Source: Candidatus Cloacimonadota bacterium (lineage in GTDB: Bacteria > Cloacimonadota > Cloacimonadia > Cloacimonadales > TCS61). From it: a stretch of 23,121 bases of DNA. Where the stretch lies: positions 1-23,121 of the forward strand of contig DAOWES010000116.1 of the NCBI GenBank assembly GCA_030638385.1, given 5' to 3'. Each line of letters begins with the position of its first letter. Within the stretch, counting starts at the first letter, position 1. A program made the translations under genes and the position numbers. The notes under the pieces were generated by a model, which made no database searches, was not told the origin of the DNA, and was given only the letters and a program-made list of their open reading frames with translations. This document shows, in pieces, positions 8,525 through 16,399 of the stretch.

Positions 8525-8600
8525 TGGTGGAGCATAGCGGGTTCGAACCGCTGACCTCTACACTGCCAGTGTAGCGCTCTCCCAGCTGAGCTAATGCCCC
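8525..8600 (-). tRNA. tRNA-Ala (anticodon GGC)
   Basis: The 76-base minus-strand sequence folds as a cloverleaf. The acceptor GGGGCAT pairs with ATGCTCC (one G-U). The D arm is GCTC...GAGC, the anticodon stem CTACA/TGTAG holds loop CTGGCAG (anticodon GGC), and the T arm is AGCGGTTCGAACCCGCT. The 3' CCA is encoded (8525-8527), so it does not need CCA addition for first maturation, although the nucleotidyltransferase at 19836 could repair it. It stands alone without rRNA or other tRNA genes. Confidence 0.96.
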
Positions 8601-8882
8601 ATTTGTTGCTAATTTCGATATCCGGATTTTCAAGTCAAGAAATAATTAAAATAAAGATTTCGAAATTTAAAAAAATCTGCTTGAAGTTAAGTTTAATGAA
8701 CTCCTCGCATGGTAGGTTTCACGCCAAGTGCGCCAAGTAATTTCAAGAACGCAGAGCATAGAACTTAGTAATTTCCTTAAAGGATAAGCTTAAAATCAAG
8801 TTCAATATCAAAAGTTTAAGAAGATAAGCGGAAGAAGCTTCGGCTATTCTTGATTTTCACCCTGACAAAATTCAGCTATCTC

Positions 8883-8914
8883 ATTTTTTGTACAGTTGTC
8901 ACAGTACAAAAAAT
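8883..8914. repeat. Perfect 11-bp hairpin
   Basis: ATTTTTTGTAC (8883-8893) and GTACAAAAAAT (8904-8914) are exact reverse complements around a 10-base loop. The outer A/T tracts on both sides would let it act as a bidirectional transcription stop, but no gene ends nearby, so its role is unclear. Confidence 0.7.
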
Positions 8915-8960
8915 TATGATTCTAAAATACTGTAAGTTCATTATCAATAAAAGCATATAC

Positions 8961-9054
8961 TACTTTTCAGTACAATTACAAATCTTCAAGCAGGCTGCCG
9001 CTTTTGCGATTGATTCTCATTTTTATTGACAGAAAAATCCCCCACTGAAAAGTA
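8961..9054. repeat. 11-bp inverted repeat enclosing 72 bases
   Basis: TACTTTTCAGT (8961-8971) matches the reverse complement of ACTGAAAAGTA (9044-9054) exactly. The similarity continues as GCATA on the outer side after a 5-base offset. It could be the ends of a tiny defective element or an RNA hairpin. No target-site duplication could be confirmed. Confidence 0.5.
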
Positions 9055-9261
9055 TGCCTCAGTTAAGTAGATAAAAATGCGAGGCAACTAGGGAAGACTA
9101 TCAGATATTCATTAAGTAATTATTTGATATCTAAAGAGTTAAACCCTACCAATATCAGGAAAATCATCCTGGAAACCGGAAAGTTACGAAAGGTTTTAGA
9201 ATAGATGGTGATGTTAGTATTGCGTTTGAGTCAACATGAGAATGGAAGGATTTAACACTCC

Positions 9262-9286
9262 TCTCAATTGAGAATGAGAATTAAAA
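9262..9286. promoter_or_regulatory. Possible operator upstream of the ABC pair
   Basis: A 12-base palindrome TCTCAATTGAGA (9262-9273) runs into GAGAATGAGAATT, whose GAGAAT repeats resemble the hexamers of Fur boxes. It lies about 70 bases before the first ABC start. AATGAGAATC also appears on the minus strand near 9012-9021. Iron control is only a guess. Confidence 0.25.
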
Positions 9287-9340
9287 ACAAAATAAAAAGA
9301 GACGCCGAAGTTAACGGTTTATCTAAGTTAGGGAAAAATT

Positions 9341-11140
9341 ATGTTAGTAAATAAAAGATTGTTTTTGCTAGTAAAAGGTTCAGAGCCTTGGCTAATTCTT
9401 ACGATAATAACAAAATTGTGTAAATTAGCTGTTACGATTATTCAGATTACGGTTCTAGCCGAATTTATCGGGAAAGTATTTGCCGATACGGCAGACCTTC
9501 CAAGTCTGTATAGGACTATGATAATTATTGGTGGTGTAATTCTGGTTAAATTTATTTTAGCTTTTGCCGAAAGTGAATTTTCGTTTCGGAGTTCAATAAA
9601 AATCAGGTTAAAGCTTCGAGAAACGATAATGGGAAAATTACTGCAACTGGAAACCGGGTATTTGGAAAAGAACCGCACAGCTCCATTAGTAACAACTACC
9701 GTGGAAGGAGTGGAAGCTCTTCAGGTTTATTTCGGGAAATATCTTCCGCAGCTTTTTTATAGTTTAACGGCTCCGGTGATTTTATTTCTTTATCTAAAAA
9801 ACATTCAGCCGGGATCGGCATTCGTGCTACTTGCCTGTGTTCCGCTTATTCCCCTATCGATCATCTTTATAATGCGAAAAGCCAAAAAAATGATGACTGA
9901 ATTTTGGAGCGATTATGAAGGTTTGGGTGATTACTTTTTTCAAAGTTTACAAGGCCTATCTACCCTGAAAATGTTTGGTCGCGATAAAACTCGTGGCGAA
10001 AACTTAAATAAAAAAGCTTGGAAATTCCGCAAATCAACGATGAAAGTTCTTGGTTTACAACTTACTTCCATTGGAATGATGGATATAATTGCTTATGGTG
10101 GAACGGCCGCCGGAATCATTATTGCCGCTACCGCTCTTATTAATGGAACGACATCACCCAAAGGAGCTATCCTCATATTATTTCTTGCTTCTGAATTTTT
10201 CCTTCCTCTTCGTTTGCTCGGCTCCTATTTTCACGCCGGCATGAATGGTGTGAGCGCTACTGAGAAAATATTGAAATTGGTTGATGAGAAACCTCAAATT
10301 TCGGAAAGAGCGACTTTGCTTCCAAGCAAACTAAAAGATATTTCAAAGCTTAAATATGACATGAAATTTTCCGGTGTTTCCTTTTCTTATGGCAAGAATC
10401 AAATATTAAATGATATGAACATTTCGCTGGAACAGGGAACAGTAGTGGGATTGGTAGGTGAATCAGGTTCCGGCAAAAGTACTGTTGCATCATTAATGTG
10501 TAGGAATTATGACCCTTCATTTGGTAATATTACTCTCGGCGGAGTTGACTTGAAAAAAATTCCCTTAGAGTGGCTTCGTTCACATCTTGCCGTAGTTTCA
10601 CATGATTCATTTATTTTTTGCGGAACAATTGCCGATAACCTGAAAATGGCGAATGAATATGCCACAGATGAAGAGATGTTTAATGCGTTAAGAATTGCCG
10701 GTTTAGAAGAGTTTGTAAATACGCTACCGAAAAAATTACTGACTGATGTAGGCGAGCAAGGCTGTAAACTTTCCGGTGGACAAAGGCAAAGATTGGGTTT
10801 GGCGAGAGCAATTCTATATAATGCTGATTTTTATGTGTTTGATGAAGTTACTTCCAATGTTGATGTAGAAAGTGAAAAGATTATCTGGAAGGCTATTTGG
10901 GAAATTGCAACCAAGAAGACAGTTCTGATAATTTCACACCGTCTCGCTACCGTGGAAAAAGCTGATAAAATTTATGTGATGGAAAATGGAAATATTGTTG
11001 AAAGTGGATCACATAAAGAACTTATAAAGCTTAAAGGTAATTATTGGAATACTGCTCGTATGCAAGATTTAGTGGTAGATGTTAATCCTATTGAAGATGA
11101 GTTTGAAAATAAAGGAATGAATTATGCGAAAACAATCTGA
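9341..11140 (+). CDS. CydD-like ABC exporter subunit
   Basis: A 599-residue fused membrane-ATPase protein. The first 320 residues read like CydD of the CydDC family: GVEALQVYFGKYLPQL (123-138), LQGLSTLKMFGR (203-214) and EFFLPLRLLGSYFHAG (285-300). The ATPase has Walker A GESGSGKST (373-381), LSGGQ (477-481), Walker B YVFDE (498-502) and His533. The Q-loop glutamine is replaced by His421 (VVSHDS). It overlaps the next ABC gene by 17 bases, and the two surely form a heterodimer. CydDC exports cysteine/glutathione or moves heme for cytochrome bd, but no cydAB genes are present, so the substrate is open; YbtPQ-like metal-chelate transporters have the same architecture. Ribosome site AGGGA (9330-9334) is well spaced. 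Confidence 0.85.
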   Translation: MLVNKRLFLLVKGSEPWLILTIITKLCKLAVTIIQITVLAEFIGKVFADTADLPSLYRTMIIIGGVILVKFILAFAESEFSFRSSIKIRLKLRETIMGKLLQLETGYLEKNRTAPLVTTTVEGVEALQVYFGKYLPQLFYSLTAPVILFLYLKNIQPGSAFVLLACVPLIPLSIIFIMRKAKKMMTEFWSDYEGLGDYFFQSLQGLSTLKMFGRDKTRGENLNKKAWKFRKSTMKVLGLQLTSIGMMDIIAYGGTAAGIIIAATALINGTTSPKGAILILFLASEFFLPLRLLGSYFHAGMNGVSATEKILKLVDEKPQISERATLLPSKLKDISKLKYDMKFSGVSFSYGKNQILNDMNISLEQGTVVGLVGESGSGKSTVASLMCRNYDPSFGNITLGGVDLKKIPLEWLRSHLAVVSHDSFIFCGTIADNLKMANEYATDEEMFNALRIAGLEEFVNTLPKKLLTDVGEQGCKLSGGQRQRLGLARAILYNADFYVFDEVTSNVDVESEKIIWKAIWEIATKKTVLIISHRLATVEKADKIYVMENGNIVESGSHKELIKLKGNYWNTARMQDLVVDVNPIEDEFENKGMNYAKTI

Positions 11141-12803
11141 TATTAAAATCGCAAAACGATTACTGCGTTTTGTTGCTCCGTTTACGCCGATAATAGCTTT
11201 TTCTGTTATTATGGGAATATTGGGAAATTTGGCTGCTATTTCGGTTATGGCGGGAAGCGCTTTACTCATCGCCGAAGTGAGTAATTTCTCCACCGGTTAC
11301 TCCATAAATGGATTAATTTGGTTTGTTGCTTTAGCTGCTATCTTGCGGGGATTATTGATGTATGCGGAACAATATTCCGGGCATGATGTGGCCTTCAAGC
11401 TTTTGGCGATGATTCGTGATAAAGCATATCAGGCACTAAGAAAACTTGCTCCCGCAAAACTGACTGATAAACGTTCAGGTGACATCGTCTCTACTATAAT
11501 GGGCGATGTGGAATATATCGAGGTTTTCTTCGCTCACACCATTGCCCCGGTCATTATCGGATTCATTGTGCCAATTTGTGTTTTGTGTTTTGTTGGCTCA
11601 TATTGGATTGGATTTGCCGCAATTCTCTTTGTTTTTCAGATAGGAGTTGGATTTCTTATACCTCAATTATTGAAATCGGAAGCGTGTGGATTAGGTATGC
11701 AATATCGTGAAAAATTAGCTACAACAAACAGCTTCCTTATCGATACTTTACTCGGTTTGAAAGAGATAATATTTTTTGGATGCAGTAAAGAACGCATGAA
11801 ATCAATGAAGATTCACGGTAATGATCTTACAAATTATAGTTCGAAATTGCAGAGGCATCACGGAACCCTTTTAGCGATGTCGGAAATGTTTATCCTCTCT
11901 TCTCTGATAACAATGCTGTTTTTCGCTTTCCAACGTTATAATAGCGGTTTATTAAACGCCGGTGAATTACTGACAATAATTACAGTTACAGCAAGTTCAT
12001 TTGGCCCATTAATGGCTCTTAGCTCACTTTCCAATACCCTGGCAAATACATTTGCTGCGGCAGAACGAATTTTCCATCTAATGGATGAAAAACCGGCGGT
12101 TGAAGAGAATTTTAATGAAATTATTAAAAATATAGAAGAACCGCAAATTATCCAATTTGATAATGTATCCTTTAACTATCCGGAGAATGCTGCCGAAGTT
12201 CTACGAAATGTTAATTTTTCCGCTCCCAAAGGGGCTAAGATTGCCTTAGTCGGGGAGTCAGGTTCAGGTAAAAGCACAATTCTCAGATTGCTACTTCGTT
12301 ACTGGAACATTAATACCGGCGAAATATCTTTTGATAAATGCAACATAACGGAAGAGGAGCCACAGAATATACGTTCGCTTATTTCGATTGTGTCGCAGGA
12401 GACTTATTTGTTCAATGAATCAATTGCGGAAAACATCAAAATTGGAAGACCGGATGCTTCTGATGAAGAGATGATAATTGCTGCAAAACGCGCTAATATT
12501 CACGATTTCATAATGACAATGCCGGAACAATATATGACAATAGCAGGCGAGAAAGGTGGCAAACTTTCTGCCGGTGAGAGACAAAGAATCGCCATTGCGC
12601 GAGCCTTATTATGTAATCGACCAATATTGTTATTAGATGAGCCAACAAGCAATTTGGATTCATTAAATGAATTCGCCTTACTAAAAACACTTAATAGCGA
12701 ATTTGCCGATAAAACGATAATTACTGTTTCGCACCGCCCATCTACAATCGCCGGTTTTGATACAATTTTAAGATTGAAAAATGGGAACTTGTCAGTTGGC
12801 TAA
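11124..12803 (+). CDS. CydC-like ABC exporter subunit
   Basis: A 559-residue partner of the preceding gene. The membrane domain covers about residues 1-315 and the ATPase about 340-559, with Walker A GESGSGKST (377-385), a normal Q-loop Gln425, Walker B ILLLDE (501-506) and His537. The signature is LSAGE (481-485) instead of LSGGQ. In a heterodimer this signature faces the Walker A and altered Q-loop of the CydD-like subunit, so both changes fall in the same ATP site. Start: ATG 11124 with AAGGA at 11112-11116, inside the end of the upstream gene. The earlier ATG at 11117 is out of frame. It is followed after 38 bases by the DUF454 gene, probably in the same transcript. The transported compound is unknown. 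Confidence 0.85.
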   Translation: MRKQSDIKIAKRLLRFVAPFTPIIAFSVIMGILGNLAAISVMAGSALLIAEVSNFSTGYSINGLIWFVALAAILRGLLMYAEQYSGHDVAFKLLAMIRDKAYQALRKLAPAKLTDKRSGDIVSTIMGDVEYIEVFFAHTIAPVIIGFIVPICVLCFVGSYWIGFAAILFVFQIGVGFLIPQLLKSEACGLGMQYREKLATTNSFLIDTLLGLKEIIFFGCSKERMKSMKIHGNDLTNYSSKLQRHHGTLLAMSEMFILSSLITMLFFAFQRYNSGLLNAGELLTIITVTASSFGPLMALSSLSNTLANTFAAAERIFHLMDEKPAVEENFNEIIKNIEEPQIIQFDNVSFNYPENAAEVLRNVNFSAPKGAKIALVGESGSGKSTILRLLLRYWNINTGEISFDKCNITEEEPQNIRSLISIVSQETYLFNESIAENIKIGRPDASDEEMIIAAKRANIHDFIMTMPEQYMTIAGEKGGKLSAGERQRIAIARALLCNRPILLLDEPTSNLDSLNEFALLKTLNSEFADKTIITVSHRPSTIAGFDTILRLKNGNLSVG

Positions 12804-12841
12804 TTCAATGATTATTCGATATTTTAAAATAAGAGGATAAA

Positions 12842-13231
12842 ATGAAACAAAAAGTATTTTTATTATTAGGTATAATTTTTACTATTCTCGGTTTTTGTGG
12901 AATAATTGTTCCACTACTCCCGGCAACACCATTTTTGCTGTTAGCTGCTTATTCATTTGGTAAAAGTTCTCAGCGTTTTCTAAACTGGCTGCTATCAAAT
13001 AGATTTTGCGGTGAATATATCAGAAATTATAAAGAAAAAAATGGAATGTGGATAAAGAACAAAATATATACGATTACCGTATTATGGCTTTCTATCAGCA
13101 GCTCCGCAATATTTGCGGTAGATAAATTATGGATTAGAATAATCTTGTTTGTTATTGCATTATCGGTAACAACTCATATATTAAAGATAAAAACACTGAG
13201 GAAAGAAAAGGTAAAAATTAAGAAGCGGTAG
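12842..13231 (+). CDS. DUF454/YbaN-family inner-membrane protein
   Basis: A 129-residue membrane protein with the family's PLLPATPFLLLAAYSF segment (24-39), then RFLNWLLSNRFCGEYIRNY (45-63), a cytoplasmic basic stretch and two further hydrophobic helices (about 75-115). The function of the family is not established. Ribosome site AGAGGA lies just before the ATG. It sits 38 bases after the ABC pair and very likely shares its transcript, so it may assist that transporter. A hairpin overlaps its stop codon. Confidence 0.82.
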   Translation: MKQKVFLLLGIIFTILGFCGIIVPLLPATPFLLLAAYSFGKSSQRFLNWLLSNRFCGEYIRNYKEKNGMWIKNKIYTITVLWLSISSSAIFAVDKLWIRIILFVIALSVTTHILKIKTLRKEKVKIKKR

Positions 13232-13250
13232 ATAATTCTACTGCTTTCTT
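13223..13250 (+). terminator. Probable terminator overlapping the DUF454 stop
   Basis: AAGCGGTAG (13223-13231, including the TAG stop) pairs with CTACTGCTT (13238-13246) with one wobble pair and a 6-base loop, followed by a short interrupted T tract (TTTCTT). The weak T run keeps confidence moderate. Confidence 0.55.
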
Positions 13251-13273
13251 CATGGGACAAAAGCACGCAACAG

Positions 13274-13396
13274 AATAGTTGCATAAAAAAAGTAAGCTCT
13301 ACACCAAAGGCGTATAAATCTCGGTTCCACTCGAGATGACCAATATATTAGGCGACAATGCACATTGTCGCCTAAACTTTTGTGGTTCCTCTTTTC
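13274..13396. repeat. Palindrome-centred intergenic repeat, copy 1
   Basis: Positions 13319-13396 match 15083-15160 at 76 of 78 bases, and the match continues upstream (13274-13295 against 15058-15079) across a gap. The core 13348-13375 is a near-perfect 28-nt inverted repeat with 13-base arms TTAGGCGACAATG/CATTGTCGCCTAA and a CA centre. It begins with TCTCGGTTCCACTCGAGATGACC, a phrase typical of dispersed noncoding repeats; here only its presence in two copies is shown. A degraded match continues as AATCTCGTCTCATT (13411-13424). Confidence 0.9.
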
Positions 13397-13797
13397 TTCC
13401 TTCTCATTTCAATCTCGTCTCATTGAGGCGTTCTTTCACGTTGTTCCCTCAAAATGTCTATCTTGGATTGAGGAACAATTCTTAGGTAATTTCTTCGTTA
13501 ATAATAGCAAGGAGAGTACCAGCCAAAGCCTTACCTGCCTCTGGCATGGCTGATAAATCTCAGACTTGTCCGCCAGCCAGAAAAGCCTGGCAAGCCTCTG
13601 GTGAAAAGACGAGGACTCTACCTTCCCCACATAACTTCAGATATGCTATTTGCGTATATCTCATCATCTTAACACAGATTGAAAAAATTAATTTTAAAAA
13701 AAAATGACAGTTTGTTAATTATTTACCACTTTTGCTTCTGTTGTTTTTATATTTTTAAGGACTGCGTAAAATTCAATAAAAAGGGGAGGAATCTATT
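13397..13797. other. Spacer upstream of the lipoprotein gene
   Basis: No gene seen. 13500-13620 is rich in short inverted words (CCTGCCTCTGGCATGGC, GCCAGAAAAGCCTGGC) like those in dispersed intergenic repeats, and the open frames there arise from them. The last 120 bases are very AT-rich and should hold the lipoprotein promoter, but no box pair is convincing. Confidence 0.4.
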
Positions 13798-15039
13798 ATG
13801 AAAAAAAAGAATTTGCTCACACTAATTATAATTATTTTTAGCTTGGTTATTATCGGCTGTAAGGAAAGCAAAGAACGGGAAATAAAAGGAAAAGAAATTT
13901 TTGAAAAAACCTTGGAAAAACTTGGAGATGTTCGCAACTTTAAAGGTGTTTCCACTAAAGGAGAGAAAAAAAAGCAAGGGCCTGAAGGTGCTCCAGGCAA
14001 TTTATTTTTTAATTTTTCTTCTATAATTGTATTTCCTGATAAAATTAAATACATTGGGGTTTTCCCAATGGGAAATCAAGAGATCACTATTAATGGCAAT
14101 GACGGTTCGGTTGAAACACAGGCGAGAAGTAAAAATTTAACTCCTTCAGAAATTATACAGTTTAAAAATAACTTAAGAAGAACTGTAATAGGCATATTGA
14201 AATTTCATAAAGAATTTACGATATCATTTTTAAAAGAAGAGGAAATTGATGGCAAACCATATCACTTTTTGTTATTCAAAAATAAAGAGATGGAGTTTCA
14301 ACTAATTATCGATAAAGAGACAAATTTGCCCTATCAATTCATATATGAGGAAGTTGGTAAACAAGAGCGAAAAACTATCTGTAAAACAATAGAAGAATAT
14401 AAAGATTTTGCCAGAATAAAATATCCTATTCATACTATTGCAAGAGATAATCATAATAACAAAATTAGTGTAACAAAACTTTATGAAGTAAAATTTCTTA
14501 CTGATGTTAATAAGAATCTTTTTACAAAAGATGCCGAATTGCCAGAAGAAGACACTTCTGCAAAAGAAAAATCATGGGAAATGAGTATAGAGTTAGATAT
14601 GCAGGAGTTAATTCCCCCTGCCGTCCAGTGGGTAATCTTCGATATAGATCCTGTTTCGCTGTTTAAAAATCAGGTGAGAATGATGCGTAATTTTGAACTG
14701 GAACAAGAACAAGCAGCAAAAGATTCGTTAGAAAAAAAAATGAGCCGGATAGCAGGAATTACAACAAGCTGGAATTCAGTATTCAGGCGAATTACCGGAG
14801 ATCAAATATATCTGTTAACATCAGCTCCGGGAGTATCACATGGTATTTCCTCCAATACCCCGGAAGGTAAGAAGTGGCTAGTAACAAAAACGGTGAATGT
14901 AGAAGGGAAACCTATTTGCTGGTGTCTGCCCATTGAGACAAAATATGGTGAAGAAATTAAAGTTAAATTAACTAAGGATAATATTTTTGATCTGGCAGGG
15001 ATCTATCATAAGCTAATGCAAGAAGAAAATTTTAGATAA
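13798..15039 (+). CDS. Lipoprotein of unknown function, possibly LolA-like fold
   Basis: 413 residues. The N-terminus is a clear lipoprotein signal: MKKKN, a hydrophobic stretch and the lipobox IIGC with Cys21 as the lipidated residue. Residues about 30-245 alternate beta strands with patterns like DGKPYHFLLFKNKEMEFQLIIDKETNLPYQF, EYKDFARIKYPIHTIA and YEVKFLTDVNKNLF. This layout resembles LolA/LolB-like half-barrels or the tail domain of M16-type peptidases that bind hydrophobic ligands. The last 160 residues, beginning MSIELDMQELIPPAVQWVI, look like a separate domain that I do not recognise. Start: ATG with GGGGAGGA just upstream and a 7-base gap. The gene is alone between two copies of a direct repeat, which could mean it moved as a cassette. 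It is probably anchored in the outer or inner membrane facing the periplasm. Confidence 0.75.
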   Translation: MKKKNLLTLIIIIFSLVIIGCKESKEREIKGKEIFEKTLEKLGDVRNFKGVSTKGEKKKQGPEGAPGNLFFNFSSIIVFPDKIKYIGVFPMGNQEITINGNDGSVETQARSKNLTPSEIIQFKNNLRRTVIGILKFHKEFTISFLKEEEIDGKPYHFLLFKNKEMEFQLIIDKETNLPYQFIYEEVGKQERKTICKTIEEYKDFARIKYPIHTIARDNHNNKISVTKLYEVKFLTDVNKNLFTKDAELPEEDTSAKEKSWEMSIELDMQELIPPAVQWVIFDIDPVSLFKNQVRMMRNFELEQEQAAKDSLEKKMSRIAGITTSWNSVFRRITGDQIYLLTSAPGVSHGISSNTPEGKKWLVTKTVNVEGKPICWCLPIETKYGEEIKVKLTKDNIFDLAGIYHKLMQEENFR

Positions 15040-15057
15040 TATTAAAGAGTCAGTATC

Positions 15058-15160
15058 AATAGTTGGATAAAAAGAGTAGATCTCTCGGTTCCACTCGAGA
15101 TGACCAATATATTAGGCGACAATGCGCATTGTCGCCTAAACCTTTGTGGTTCCTCTTTTC
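15058..15160. repeat. Palindrome-centred intergenic repeat, copy 2
   Basis: Second copy in the same orientation as 13274-13396. The core 15112-15139 is an exact 28-nt palindrome (TTAGGCGACAATGC followed by its reverse complement). Compared with copy 1 it lacks about 21 bases near its left part and 14 bases after the right end. It begins 18 bases after the lipoprotein stop and could act as a hairpin at the 3' end of that transcript. Confidence 0.9.
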
Positions 15161-15231
15161 AATCTTGTCACATTTACCTGCCTTTGGAGGAAAGACAAAA
15201 TTCTTTCTCTTCCGAGTTCCGCTAATCTATC

Positions 15232-15268
15232 AAAAAAAAACCTTCCAAGCGATAAAGCCCGGAAGGTT
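15232..15268 (-). terminator. Intrinsic terminator of the riboswitch operon
   Basis: Read on the minus strand, AACCTTCC (15268-15261) pairs with GGAAGGTT (15246-15239), eight perfect pairs with an inner GC/GC helix, followed by a run of T (complement of the A tract 15232-15240). It lies 29 bases past the YitT stop and closes the minus-strand operon. Confidence 0.88.
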
Positions 15269-15296
15269 AACATTTTGACTATTTTTGAGAGAATTC

Positions 15297-16199
15297 TTAA
15301 AAATCTTTGAATCCCGTTCCTAACGTTTCATGAACATCAGCGATAGTAACAAATGCGTTATTATCAATAGAGTGAATTATACTTTTTAGTTTTGATAATT
15401 CTCTACGACTGATAACTGTATAAACCATTTCCTGATCCTTATTTGAATAAGCACCTTTTCCATAAAAAATAGTACATCCTCGATTCATATCAGTCATAAT
15501 AGCCTGACTAATTACCTTTGAATAATTGGTAATTACTAAAACTCCTTTTGCATAAGAGTACCCTTCCAAGACAAAATCACAAATTTTTGAACTGACAAAA
15601 AGAGAGAGCATTCCCCACAAAATTAGGTTAGGATCGCCAAAAATGATTCCGACGATAAAAATTACAACGGTATCGATAATGAGATAACTATTACCTATGG
15701 TAAATCCAAAATGTTTTCTCATCAGCAAAGCAGGAATATCAGAGCCTCCCGTCGATCCATTAAATTTGATAACAATACCAAATCCGGCTCCCACGATAAC
15801 AGATCCTGCCAGAACAGCCAGAAAGGTTTCATTGGTAAATGACCAAGCTGTATCATTTATCTGAAATAGAAACGCTTTGATCGTTTCCGATTGAAGCAAC
15901 ACTTTTGCTGAGAACAAATCAGTGAAAAAGGTTAAGGAAAGCATTGCGATAATCGTCTTCATTCCAAACATTTTCCCAAAAGCTAAAACTCCAATTATGA
16001 ATAATGGAATATTGATCATCAGCATACTGATACCGGCCGGTAACTGAAAAACGTAATATAAAATCTGAGCTAGCCCCCCAACTCCACCGGGTGAAGATTT
16101 AAAAGGGATTAAGAATAAAGAGAAGGCAAAACCACACAAAGCAGTTCCAAAAATTATTCCTAAAATGTCTATAAACAAATGTTTATTCAAATGCTTCAT
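15297..16199 (-). CDS. YitT-family membrane protein (DUF161 plus DUF2179)
   Basis: 300 residues. About residues 10-210 form several membrane helices with the family motif FKSSPGGVGGLAQIL (33-47) and FNGSTGGSDIPALL (164-177). The last 80 residues form the soluble DUF2179 domain (KGVLVITNYSKVISQAI, GCTIFYGKGAYS, VISRRELSKLKSII). The family is widespread and its transported compound is unknown. Start: ATG 16199 with GGAGG at 16211-16215. It is the last gene of the cobalamin-riboswitch operon, two bases after the small gene and upstream of an intrinsic terminator. Its position suggests a transport or sensing role connected to the succinyl-CoA synthetase encoded first in the operon, which is inference. 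Confidence 0.88.
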   Translation of the reverse strand: MKHLNKHLFIDILGIIFGTALCGFAFSLFLIPFKSSPGGVGGLAQILYYVFQLPAGISMLMINIPLFIIGVLAFGKMFGMKTIIAMLSLTFFTDLFSAKVLLQSETIKAFLFQINDTAWSFTNETFLAVLAGSVIVGAGFGIVIKFNGSTGGSDIPALLMRKHFGFTIGNSYLIIDTVVIFIVGIIFGDPNLILWGMLSLFVSSKICDFVLEGYSYAKGVLVITNYSKVISQAIMTDMNRGCTIFYGKGAYSNKDQEMVYTVISRRELSKLKSIIHSIDNNAFVTIADVHETLGTGFKDF

Positions 16200-16201
16200 T
16201 A

Positions 16202-16399
16202 CTATTCATTCCTCCATACTTTAAAAATTGCATCTCGTTCTTTTTCTGCTTCCAGATACTTTATGAATTGAAGTTCTGAAACAGAATTGTCATTAAATTT
16301 TACTTCGAAAGAAAATACCCAGGCAGAATGAAATAGATTTTCATTAATTTCTGAAATTGACTGAATATTTTCATAATCAAATCTTTTTAGTTTTTGCAA
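16202..16399 (-). CDS. Small protein of unknown function in the riboswitch operon
   Basis: 65 residues, no family recognised. It starts at a TTG (16399) directly behind a near-perfect ribosome site AGGAGGAG (16403-16410), which makes real translation likely despite the rare start codon. It overlaps the 3' end of the permease gene by 23 bases and stops two bases before YitT, so it is embedded in the operon. The sequence is soluble and mixed charge: an aromatic, beta-looking middle (SAWVFSFEVKFNDNSVSELQF) followed by a charged helix (KYLEAEKERDAIFKVWRNE). It has no signal peptide or membrane segment. Confidence 0.7.
   Translation of the reverse strand: MQKLKRFDYENIQSISEINENLFHSAWVFSFEVKFNDNSVSELQFIKYLEAEKERDAIFKVWRNE

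Larger units (their letters stand above)
8601..9340. other. 740-base gene-free spacer before the ABC pair
   Basis: No open frame with a start and ribosome site is seen. Features present are a degenerate stretch at 8710-8760 (CACGCCAAGTGCGCCAAG, AACGCAGAGCATAG) that resembles an eroded intergenic repeat, a perfect hairpin at 8883-8914, an 11-base inverted repeat enclosing 72 bases (8961-9054) and a palindrome at 9262-9273. A short open stretch ending at 9204 (reading LNPTNIRKIILETGKLRKVLE) lacks a start and may be a gene remnant. Confidence 0.5.

Noticed and set aside
9082..9204. Short open stretch ending ...GKLRKVLE
   Set aside because: No start codon or ribosome site, with a stop shortly upstream. 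At most a remnant.
13348..13375. Palindrome as an intrinsic terminator
   Set aside because: The stem is strong but no T run follows in either copy, so it does not meet the usual form.
13365..13630. Overlapping open frames on both strands
   Set aside because: They are made of the palindromic repeat and its flanks, with no start signal.
13274..15160. CRISPR array or composite IS
   Set aside because: Only two repeat copies about 1.8 kb apart, no spacers and no transposase.
15063..15278. 71-codon open frame after the lipoprotein
   Set aside because: It reads through repeat copy 2 and the minus-strand terminator, and is not coding.
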